64,000 bases of DNA from Roseovarius aestuarii (GTDB lineage Bacteria > Pseudomonadota > Alphaproteobacteria > Rhodobacterales > Rhodobacteraceae). The stretch spans positions 248,001-312,000 of the forward strand of contig NZ_JAIMIB010000003.1 of the NCBI RefSeq assembly GCF_019966515.1, given 5' to 3'. The notes below the pieces were generated by a model. It saw nothing but the letters and a program-made list of their open reading frames with translations. It did no database searches and had not been told where the DNA came from. Of the stretch, positions 44,640 to 52,247 are shown one piece after another; position 1 is the first letter of the stretch, and every line of letters begins with the position of its first letter. The translations under genes were made by a program, and so were the position numbers.

Positions 44640-45680
44640 ATGAGTACGATCGCGGACAGTTCCGAAGTCACGGCCCCTGCAAAGGTGCTGTCAGCCGCTG
44701 CCGATGGCGCGGCACAGATTTTCGAAGCTAATGGCGGATGTCTGGATCGGATTTTCGGTGATGCCGGAATTATGCAGGAAGAACTCGACAGCCCAGTTTC
44801 CGAAATCAATCTGTCGCAATACTGCAAAATGTTCGAAACGGCGGCCGCTCAGACACATAATGACAATATCGGTTTGCAGTTTGGCCGGCATTTTCAACCG
44901 CAGCAACTGGGTATGCTGGGATATTCCGCCATCAGTTCGCCTACCCTGGCCGCCGGCCTGCGCAATATGGAGACATTTTTCCCGGCGCATCAGGAACAAA
45001 CCAGCTTTGGGCTGATTCAGGATGACGGCATTCTGTGGCTCAGCTACCGCATACTTGATCCGCGTATCCGCAATCGGCGCCAGGATGCGGAACTGTCGCT
45101 TGGCATGTTCTGCAATGTGTTCCGGGCCGCCCTCGGCGACGACTGGGCGCCGCTGGAAGTGCGGTTCGAACACGCCGCTCCTGAAAACGCCCATGAACAC
45201 GAAACGGCTTTTAATGCACCGGTTGTGTTCAATCGCCGGACGAATGCCATTGCCTTTCGTCGCAGTGATCTGGACGCCAAGATGCCGGCGCATGACCCCT
45301 ACCTGTTCTCTATGGTTAAGGCATTTATGGAAAGCCGGTGCAAGACGTCGGACGATCCGGTGGATTTTGCCACGGTTGTGCGAAACGAAATCAAGATGCA
45401 GCTGGGCAGCAGCATCCCAAGCCTGTGTGAGATTGCTTCCATCCTGGGCATGCCAAGCTTGTCTTTTCAGAAGCGACTGCGCAAGCATGGTTTGTCATAC
45501 AACGATATTCTCAGGGCGGCCCGGCACGAGTTGGCGCTTCATTACATGGATGATCCCAGCATGCCGCTAACCGAGATTGCGTTTAACCTTGGCTATTCTG
45601 AATTATCTGCATTTTCCCGCGCCTTCCGCAACTGGACAGGGATGAGTCCTCAAAGATACCGCCGTGTCTCTGCAAACTGA
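44640..45680 (+). CDS. AraC family transcriptional regulator (OruR/arabinose-binding-type N-terminus)
   Basis: 346 residues. The N-terminal two-thirds resembles the Arabinose_bd domain of OruR/ArgR-like regulators (INLSQYCKMFETAAAQTHNDNIGLQFG, LGMLGYSAISSPTLAAGLRNM). The C-terminus has two helix-turn-helix motifs with the AraC signature (PLTEIAFNLGYSELSAFSRAFRNWTGMSPQRYRR). It is divergent from the PotABCD-microcompartment run and is the obvious candidate activator. The true start is ATG 44640; an upstream frame start at 44559 has no homology. Confidence 0.92.
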   Translation: MSTIADSSEVTAPAKVLSAAADGAAQIFEANGGCLDRIFGDAGIMQEELDSPVSEINLSQYCKMFETAAAQTHNDNIGLQFGRHFQPQQLGMLGYSAISSPTLAAGLRNMETFFPAHQEQTSFGLIQDDGILWLSYRILDPRIRNRRQDAELSLGMFCNVFRAALGDDWAPLEVRFEHAAPENAHEHETAFNAPVVFNRRTNAIAFRRSDLDAKMPAHDPYLFSMVKAFMESRCKTSDDPVDFATVVRNEIKMQLGSSIPSLCEIASILGMPSLSFQKRLRKHGLSYNDILRAARHELALHYMDDPSMPLTEIAFNLGYSELSAFSRAFRNWTGMSPQRYRRVSAN

Positions 45681-45828
45681 TCTCGAAGGCGCCATCTGAT
45701 CTCCGACTCTGTAAAGGTTGACCTACCCGCTTTTCCGACGCAGAGGTCTCTTGCGGTTGCGAATGGCTATAATCCTGAGTGTTTTTGATGCTCGATCAGG
45801 TATGCGCCGCGCAAAGGCGCATGCCAGT

Positions 45829-46503
45829 TCAATCAAGCCGGTATCCCGCCCCTCTCAGGGTGACAATGGTTTCTCCCTGCTGGCCGAATTTCTTGCGAAG
45901 CCGGCCAATATAGACATCAACAATATTCGTCATCGGATCCGCCTGCGTTCCCCATACCGCGTTCAGGATGCGTTCGCGGCTAAGCGCACGTCCAACATTT
46001 TTGAGCAGCAAGACCGCCAGCTCCCGCTCTTTGCTTGAAAGCGAAACCGGCTCCCCGTCGACGTAGAATTCCAGTGCATAGGGATCAAAGGACAGACCCC
46101 TGTGGGTGATCATTTTGTCTTCATCTTTTGCCAAATAGTTAGTTTTGCGCCTGTGCAACGCCTCCAGCCGCGCAAGGAGTTCTTCGAAGTCGAAGGGTTT
46201 GGGCAGGTAGTCATCGGCGCCGATACGCAATCCGGCCACACGTTCATCGGTGGAATCCAGTGCGGTCAGCATCAGCACGGGCGTCTGGTTTGCACGGGCG
46301 CGCATCTTGCGGCAAACTTCCGTGCCTGAAATTCCCGGCAGCATGAGGTCAAGTACTACGACATCGAAGTCGCGCGACTGCAGGAACTCCAATGCCAGTT
46401 CGCCGTCATTGGCATGCTCGACGCTGTATCCCTCGGCCTTGAGGCCACGGCGTATGAAATCTGCGACAGGCTCCTCGTCCTCGACAAGTAATATGTTCAT
46501 CAA
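45829..46503 (-). CDS. OmpR family response regulator
   Basis: 224 residues. The receiver domain has the acidic pocket VEDEE, phospho-acceptor Asp52 (VVVLDLMLPG) and conserved Lys in DYLPKPFDFEEL. The winged-helix DNA-binding domain ends in VDVYIGRLRKKFG and TLRGAGYRLD. It lies six bases after the histidine kinase gene, so the two form one two-component operon. It is convergent with the AraC gene. The signal and regulon are unknown. Confidence 0.94.
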   Translation of the reverse strand: MMNILLVEDEEPVADFIRRGLKAEGYSVEHANDGELALEFLQSRDFDVVVLDLMLPGISGTEVCRKMRARANQTPVLMLTALDSTDERVAGLRIGADDYLPKPFDFEELLARLEALHRRKTNYLAKDEDKMITHRGLSFDPYALEFYVDGEPVSLSSKERELAVLLLKNVGRALSRERILNAVWGTQADPMTNIVDVYIGRLRKKFGQQGETIVTLRGAGYRLD

Positions 46504-46509
46504 TACCCT

Positions 46510-48057
46510 CTAGCTCTGTGGCGTTTTGGGAATGGTTAGCATGATCGTCGTGCCCCCGGTCGTCCGGTCATGGATAGAGGCCGAGCCGTTATGTGCTTCG
46601 GCAATTGAGCGAACGATTGGCAAACCAAGCCCCAGCCCTTCGGTGTAACGGCTGGCCGCGTTGGAGCCGCGGAAGAACCGTTCGAAGGCTAGTTCCTTTT
46701 CCTCGTCGCTGATGCCCGGCCCGTCGTCTGATACGGCAATTTCCACCGAGTTGGGATAGGTGTCCAGAGTCACCTCGATCGTGCTTCCGCCATGATGTCT
46801 TGCGTTTTCCAACAAGGCCAGCATGGCCTGCTTGAGCCTTTGGCCATCGGCCCGGATCATGGTGGTTTCAGATGGCGGCGTAAACCTGACATCAAGACCG
46901 GATAGTGTAATGGCATCATAGATCAGTCTGGATAGATCAACGGGTTCGAGCGACAGGCGCAGCGAGCCGGAATCCTTGCGAGATATGAACAATAGATCGC
47001 TAACCAGATTTGCCGTGTGATTTGCGGCCATGCGGGTTCGGCCCAGAGCCTCTTTATACTCATCGATGGTCTTGTCGGCGCCACGCAATGCGATATCGCT
47101 TTCGCCTTGAATCACGGTCAGCGGTGTTCGCAGTTCATGGCTGACATCCGCCAGCAGTTGGCGGCGGGTTTCTTCGGACTTCCGCGCTTCGGTCAGAAGT
47201 TTTTCAAGCGTTTCAGTGCGTTGCCTGACGGCTTGTTCAAGTTCCTCGTTCTGCATAGTCAGGTTTTTCGTGCGCGCGGCGACGACCTCGGACATTTCAT
47301 CCAGAACCAAGCCTATTTCCGAAAGCTCGCTTCGGCCTTTGAGTTCGATTTTGGTTGAAAAATCACCGGCGGCAAACTTGCGCACACCGTTTAGCAGATC
47401 TTCGAAAGGGCGGGTGAATTCGCGCCGAAAGATCACAAGCGTGCTTATCGTGATCAGAAGAAAAACGCCGGCCAAGATGAAGGCAATTCGACGAACCAGC
47501 TCCATCTGGGCGCGTGCTTCGGCCTCGGTTTCGGCCACCTCTTCTTCTTCTTCCTCGAGCGCCACAGAGATCAGTTCGCGGAAATCGTTCTTGATGTTGT
47601 CGTTAAGAACCAGCGAAAACTCACGCCAGTTCGACCGAATGTCATCAATGTCTTCCCGGGCGAGGGCACGCTGAAACAACGAAGACAGGTCTTCGATAAC
47701 GTCTTCGACCTCATCCAGCAGCTCAAGCTCTTCCAGCTCTTCGTCGCCAACAAGCCTTATTTCATCTTCGATCGTGCTGCGAATGCCGGAGAGGTGCATG
47801 TTCAGACGCTCGGTGATCTCATTTACGTCTTGCACACGATCGGAATCGCCTACCAGAAGCAGGTCGCCGAACCGTTTGAACAACAGGTAAGTGTCCGCCG
47901 TAAGCTGCAGGTGTTGTTCATAGGACTTGTGCGCAAGCGAAATCCGATAGTTGTGGAAATCGCTTTGTTTGGCGGCCCAGATGGCAACCGACACGCTGGC
48001 CGTAGCGACCAGCAGCACAACGAACGCAAAAATATTGACGATATGGGCAATTTTCAT
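46510..48057 (-). CDS. Sensor histidine kinase
   Basis: 515 residues. There is a membrane helix near 5-28, a helical periplasmic region (30-190) that is unusually acidic with a Glu-rich run around 168-180, and a second helix near 190-210. HAMP (about 211-263) is followed by a coiled coil. The HisKA phospho-acceptor is His307 (ADVSHELRTPLT), and the HATPase motifs are LENARHHGG, DDGPGIS and GLGLGLPIV. It should phosphorylate the adjacent OmpR-type regulator. The acidic sensor suggests cation or peptide sensing, which is inference. Confidence 0.93.
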   Translation of the reverse strand: MKIAHIVNIFAFVVLLVATASVSVAIWAAKQSDFHNYRISLAHKSYEQHLQLTADTYLLFKRFGDLLLVGDSDRVQDVNEITERLNMHLSGIRSTIEDEIRLVGDEELEELELLDEVEDVIEDLSSLFQRALAREDIDDIRSNWREFSLVLNDNIKNDFRELISVALEEEEEEVAETEAEARAQMELVRRIAFILAGVFLLITISTLVIFRREFTRPFEDLLNGVRKFAAGDFSTKIELKGRSELSEIGLVLDEMSEVVAARTKNLTMQNEELEQAVRQRTETLEKLLTEARKSEETRRQLLADVSHELRTPLTVIQGESDIALRGADKTIDEYKEALGRTRMAANHTANLVSDLLFISRKDSGSLRLSLEPVDLSRLIYDAITLSGLDVRFTPPSETTMIRADGQRLKQAMLALLENARHHGGSTIEVTLDTYPNSVEIAVSDDGPGISDEEKELAFERFFRGSNAASRYTEGLGLGLPIVRSIAEAHNGSASIHDRTTGGTTIMLTIPKTPQS

Positions 48058-48376
48058 GGATCGATGTGCTTCCCGCGAGTGGTGGTTTGGAATGTCAGAG
48101 TGTTATGCCAACGGCAAGAGGTTTGGGGACAGTGAAACGTACCGCACATAACGTTTATCCGGGCCGCCTATATGCTTGATAATACATGCGACATGACCAC
48201 GTCCTGACCGAAAGATGAACGTTAGATGAACGGGCCATGCCTGTGTTGGAAACCTTCATCCCTTTGTCAGAATTCGTTCATGTAGGCGTTGAATAGCTTT
48301 AACGGGTCATACAAGTCGCAGTCAGCGGGATTGTCCAGATTGAGGTCATCAAAACCAGCAATCAGAGGACCTGACC
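48058..48376. other. Divergent intergenic region with direct-repeat operator candidate
   Basis: About 320 bp lie between the divergent histidine kinase and P-loop NTPase genes. The only structure seen is the direct repeat listed at 48214-48232 and a related inverted copy (CGTTCATG) near 48275-48282. No gene or RNA was recognised. Confidence 0.5.
48214..48232 (+). promoter_or_regulatory. 11-bp-spaced direct repeat, candidate OmpR-type operator
   Basis: GATGAACG occurs at 48214-48221 and again at 48225-48232, exactly one helical turn apart. OmpR-family regulators commonly bind two such half-sites in tandem. It lies in the divergent region next to a two-component operon, so autoregulation or control of the P-loop/ABC-like pair is plausible. 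Confidence 0.45.
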
Positions 48377-49438
48377 ATGACTTTTCAATCTATCCACGCA
48401 ACTCAAATCCTTGCCAACGCGAAATGGGCCTTTACCACACGCCGCGCGAACAAAGAGGATGCCACATATCTGAATAAGGACTACAAAACCGCCGTCGTGG
48501 GCGACATGGTGCTGTGCAAAATTCTGGAGGTCGGCCAGCACAAGAACATTCAACTCTCTGATCGTCGCAACTCGGCCAGCTATCCCGGGGACCTCGTCGT
48601 GCTGTGCCTTGGTGACCGCTACGCGCCCGATCAGTTCCATTGCAAGGCTGAGCTGAAAGACGGTCCGATGCAGCTGGCCGCTGGTGGCGGTATCGTTGGA
48701 CATGTCGTGGCCGCGCATCAGCGCATGAACCGGCCAACGTCAGTCCAGCCCTTGGGACTGCTTACCAATGCGCAGGGCAAGGCGATGAATGTCGCGGATT
48801 ACGCGCTGCCGACCAAGGCGCCCAATAACGATGTGACGGTTATTGGTGTATTCGGGGCCTCGATGAATTCGGGCAAAACCACCGCCGCGGCCAGCCTGGC
48901 GCACGGGCTGCGGCGCGCGGGCCATACCGTCGCGGGGATCAAGGCCACGGGCACCGGCGCCTTTGGTGATTTCAATGCCTTCGAGGATGCGGGCATTCCG
49001 GTCACCGATTTCACCGATGCCGGTATGGCAACCACCTACAAGATGCCGCTGGAGCGGATCGAACGTGGTTTTGACACGCTGGTGGCGACGGCAGCTGAAA
49101 ATGGGGCCAATATGGTGGTTGTCGAAATCGCCGATGGTGTCTTTCAGAGGGAGACACGGGCGATCCTCAACCAATCCCGGATTCGCGAGCGGCTTGATGG
49201 TATCCTGTTCGCCGCGCCCGACGCACTTGGTGCCTTTGGCGGGGTGACAGTTCTTGAACGCTACGGTCTTAGCCCCTTCGCAATTTCCGGGATGGTCAGT
49301 TGCTCCCCCCTGGCCAGTGCCGAGGCGGCGCAAATCACCGGTTTGCCGATCCTGTCGCGCGAAGAGCTTTGGGATCGTGCGGTCGTGTCGAAGCTGGTCG
49401 CGCGCCATGTGCGGCAACTGGCGCTGAGTGCTGCGTGA
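48377..49438 (+). CDS. P-loop NTPase, DUF1611-like
   Basis: 353 residues. The N-terminal 140 or so residues are uncharacterised (YLNKDYKTAVVGDMVLCKIL, RYAPDQFHCKAEL). From about residue 152 there is a SIMIBI-type P-loop domain with Walker A FGASMNSGKTTAA (around 159-171), GIKATGTGAFGDF, and VVVEIADGVFQRET as a probable Walker B region. DUF1611-type and MobB/BioD-type proteins look similar. The function is unknown. The stop overlaps the start of the ABC-like gene by one base, so they are probably expressed together. Confidence 0.75.
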   Translation: MTFQSIHATQILANAKWAFTTRRANKEDATYLNKDYKTAVVGDMVLCKILEVGQHKNIQLSDRRNSASYPGDLVVLCLGDRYAPDQFHCKAELKDGPMQLAAGGGIVGHVVAAHQRMNRPTSVQPLGLLTNAQGKAMNVADYALPTKAPNNDVTVIGVFGASMNSGKTTAAASLAHGLRRAGHTVAGIKATGTGAFGDFNAFEDAGIPVTDFTDAGMATTYKMPLERIERGFDTLVATAAENGANMVVVEIADGVFQRETRAILNQSRIRERLDGILFAAPDALGAFGGVTVLERYGLSPFAISGMVSCSPLASAEAAQITGLPILSREELWDRAVVSKLVARHVRQLALSAA

Positions 49439-51024
49439 TGAGCGGGCTGCCAAAATTTCTGACAGGGGACCGCATTTCGGATGCGGTCGCCCTGCCGTTG
49501 CTGAGCATTGGTCAGGCGATCTTTCTCGGGGTCGGGGTTTTTGCCACGCGGGAAGCTTTTACTGCGTTGCACGTGGGTGAGGCGCTAGCCAGCTGGACCC
49601 TGTTCAAGCTGATCGTTTCGGGTGTTGGAATGTCGGGTCTCGAGGTGCTTCGCCGGGCGTGTGCGGAACGATTGGGTCAAAGCTATGCCGGCAGCCTGCG
49701 CATCGTGCTCTATCGACACCTGGCGGGGATGCGCAAGCGAGAACTGGATGCCCGCAGGCTGGGGTCATTGTCGCTTCGCTTCGTCGGCGATCTGACGGCG
49801 GCGCGGAACTGGTATGGCTGGGGACTGCCGCGGGTGATTGCAGCGGCGATTGTTCTGCCCGGCGCGGCGATCGTCCTATGGCTGCTTGAGCCACGCATCG
49901 CTTTGGTCAGCTACATCGTGATGGGGGCGAGCATCCTCTTGATGGGCGGTGCTGCCATTGGGTTCGAGCTGCTTCATCGCAGATTGCGCAGCCGACGGGC
50001 CAGCATTGCAATTGCAATGATGGAACGGATTGCAATCGCCCCTCTGTTGGATCTGATGGGGCGCACCCAGCAAGAGCTTGCTGCATTGGAGGAGAAGGGA
50101 AAACGTCTTCGGTCAGACGCAACCGCGCGGGCCTGGCGGGCAGGGGCGCTGAGTGCAATCCCGCAAATCGGACTGGCGGTGACCGGTGCTGTCGCGCTGT
50201 GGCATGCCGCCCGGTTGGAGACAACGCCGGGCACGGTTGCAGCGCTGTTGTCGATGCTGGGCGTTTTGGCGCTGCCGCTGCGCGATGTGTCGGTATCCTG
50301 GGATCATTTCAACGGGTGGCGCATTGCCAGAAGCAAGGCACTGAACCTTCTGTCGCAGCATAGTCGGCTGCGCAGCCCCGCCGTGGCGTTGCAACCTGTT
50401 GGTGTTGAGGCCACGGGAAAATTGGATGGGGAAGACGTAGCCCTGTCCATTGCCGCAGGGTCGATTGGCCGATTACGCGGCGGTGATGCCAGGAGGCTGT
50501 CCGCTCTGGCCATGCTGATTGCCGGGTTGGATGAACGGTCGGAGATGCGGATTGGCTATGGCACAGGCGCCTCGGAATTACCGCGTATCCATTTCATCGG
50601 TGACAGTCCGATTGCGTTGCAGGGCAGCCTCCGGCGGACGATGACATTGGGCATTTCACCCCGCCCTAAAGGCGAGGCCATTCTGAAGATGGCGCAGGTT
50701 TTTGGCCTTGCGCATCTGCTGCCGCAGGGCCGCAGGTCGTTGAAAGAGCGCGTTGCCGAAGCCGCGCGCAACCTTACAACTGCCGACAGCCTGCGGATTG
50801 ACCTTGTGCGCATCGCGCTGGCCAATCCCGATCTGGTGGTCATTGATACCGTCAGGTTTGCGGCAGATCCCGAGCATGGCCGGCTGCTGCGATTTTTGTC
50901 CGAAAAAACCGACAGCACTATCATCGTGGTCGATCACGAGGAAACCGCAGACGTTCCGTTCCATTTTCAGCGGCTTCATGACGCCATACGTACCGGCAAT
51001 TCCATTAACCCAACGAACTCCTGA
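49438..51024 (+). CDS. ABC-transporter-like membrane protein with degenerate nucleotide-binding domain
   Basis: 528 residues. The first 300 or so look like a type I exporter membrane domain with several helices (ALPLLSIGQAIFLGVGVF, VIAAAIVLPGAAIVLWLL, ISWDHFNGWR-like end). The last 200 resemble an ABC ATPase, but the Walker A Lys-containing loop is replaced by GSIGRLRGGDARRLSALA and no LSGGQ-type signature is visible. A Walker-B-like PDLVVIDTVRF and a switch-like VVDHEE remain. It is tightly coupled to the P-loop NTPase gene. ATG 49438 is chosen since it overlaps the upstream stop. Confidence 0.75.
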   Translation: MSGLPKFLTGDRISDAVALPLLSIGQAIFLGVGVFATREAFTALHVGEALASWTLFKLIVSGVGMSGLEVLRRACAERLGQSYAGSLRIVLYRHLAGMRKRELDARRLGSLSLRFVGDLTAARNWYGWGLPRVIAAAIVLPGAAIVLWLLEPRIALVSYIVMGASILLMGGAAIGFELLHRRLRSRRASIAIAMMERIAIAPLLDLMGRTQQELAALEEKGKRLRSDATARAWRAGALSAIPQIGLAVTGAVALWHAARLETTPGTVAALLSMLGVLALPLRDVSVSWDHFNGWRIARSKALNLLSQHSRLRSPAVALQPVGVEATGKLDGEDVALSIAAGSIGRLRGGDARRLSALAMLIAGLDERSEMRIGYGTGASELPRIHFIGDSPIALQGSLRRTMTLGISPRPKGEAILKMAQVFGLAHLLPQGRRSLKERVAEAARNLTTADSLRIDLVRIALANPDLVVIDTVRFAADPEHGRLLRFLSEKTDSTIIVVDHEETADVPFHFQRLHDAIRTGNSINPTNS

Positions 51025-51249
51025 AGGTTCTGTGGGTTAGCGCTCAGCAGGCGGCGCATCGTAATCTGCCAGCTGTGCCAAAGTTAGTTTTGAATGTGGT
51101 ATCCGCCAAATTTACCTGTGATCCACCACGCACTTTGAACTTGAATTGATTTGTCGGCAAACAACGTCCTGTCGGAAACGCTTAGTTAGCGCGTTTAAGG
51201 AAGTCTACACGTGGAACGCTGAGGCAGCTACACAAACGAGACACCGTAA

Positions 51250-52242
51250 ATGTATAAATTTGTCATTGGCTTAGTGTTGGTTTCCGGCCTTCTGGTGGTG
51301 CCCGCAATTTCATCCCAGCGTGACTTGCGAAAAGATTTTGAACGCCAGGTTCGCATCAGTTTCCCCGAGGCGGCGCCTTATTCCCCGCAAGCCGCTGCTC
51401 TGGGCAAGATGTTGTTTTTTGATCCGCGCCTGTCAGGAGCGCAGAATATGAGCTGCGCCACTTGCCACAACCCCTCGTTTGGATGGGAAACACCTGTTGC
51501 CCGCGCCATTGGCGTTCTGAACCAGCCACTGGATCGCCACGCGCCGACGGTCGAAAATCTGGCTGAAGCGGACGCGCTCTTTTGGGATGGCCGCGCTTCG
51601 ACATTGGAAGAACAGGCCGTCGGTCCCATCACACATCCAAAGGAAATGAACGCAACGCTTGAGGAAGTGGTGAATCGCCTTGCAGAGATTGCGACCTACC
51701 AGCGGCTTTTCAATATCGCCTTTCCCCATGAAGGCTTGACTCGTGACACGGTGCTGGGTGCGCTCTCGACCTATCAACGGACGCTTCGTTCAGGCTGGGC
51801 ACCGTTTGATGATTGGGTACAGGGCGACGAGTCGGCTATTTCAGAAGACGCAAAACGCGGGTTCGAGCTTTTTGTCGGCGAGGCGCATTGTGCGCTGTGC
51901 CACACAGGATGGGCTCTAACGGATCATAGTTTTCACGCGGTTGGCATCCCCAGTGATGATCCGGGAAGAGGAGCGATCGTTTCCGACGACCAGGGAATGT
52001 TCAAGACGCCGGGATTGCGGAACATAGCATTGCGCGCGCCCTATATGCATGATGGATCTCTCGCGACATTACGTGATGTGCTCGTACACTACCGCCAAGG
52101 TGGTGCGGAGAATTTCCCAAGAGATAATTCAATAACGCCGCTTGAAATATCAGAACGAGATATCGATGACATCATGGCGTTCCTGAATACGCTGACTGCC
52201 TACGACCCGCATGTAAGCGCGCCAGCCCTGCCTGCGGAGTAA
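51250..52242 (+). CDS. Di-haem cytochrome c peroxidase (MauG/CcpA family)
   Basis: 330 residues. A signal-anchor helix (1-22) is followed by two c-type haem sites: CATCH at 69-73 and CALCH near residue 215. Family landmarks are GKMLFFDPRLSGAQNMSCATCH, LFWDGRASTLEEQAVGP, FKTPGLRNIALRAPYMHDGSL and TLRDVLVHYRQGG. Such enzymes reduce hydrogen peroxide or perform cofactor oxidation in the periplasm. It lies only a few bases before a GGDEF-EAL gene, which is an unusual partner. Confidence 0.92.
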   Translation: MYKFVIGLVLVSGLLVVPAISSQRDLRKDFERQVRISFPEAAPYSPQAAALGKMLFFDPRLSGAQNMSCATCHNPSFGWETPVARAIGVLNQPLDRHAPTVENLAEADALFWDGRASTLEEQAVGPITHPKEMNATLEEVVNRLAEIATYQRLFNIAFPHEGLTRDTVLGALSTYQRTLRSGWAPFDDWVQGDESAISEDAKRGFELFVGEAHCALCHTGWALTDHSFHAVGIPSDDPGRGAIVSDDQGMFKTPGLRNIALRAPYMHDGSLATLRDVLVHYRQGGAENFPRDNSITPLEISERDIDDIMAFLNTLTAYDPHVSAPALPAE

Positions 52243-52247
52243 GTTTG

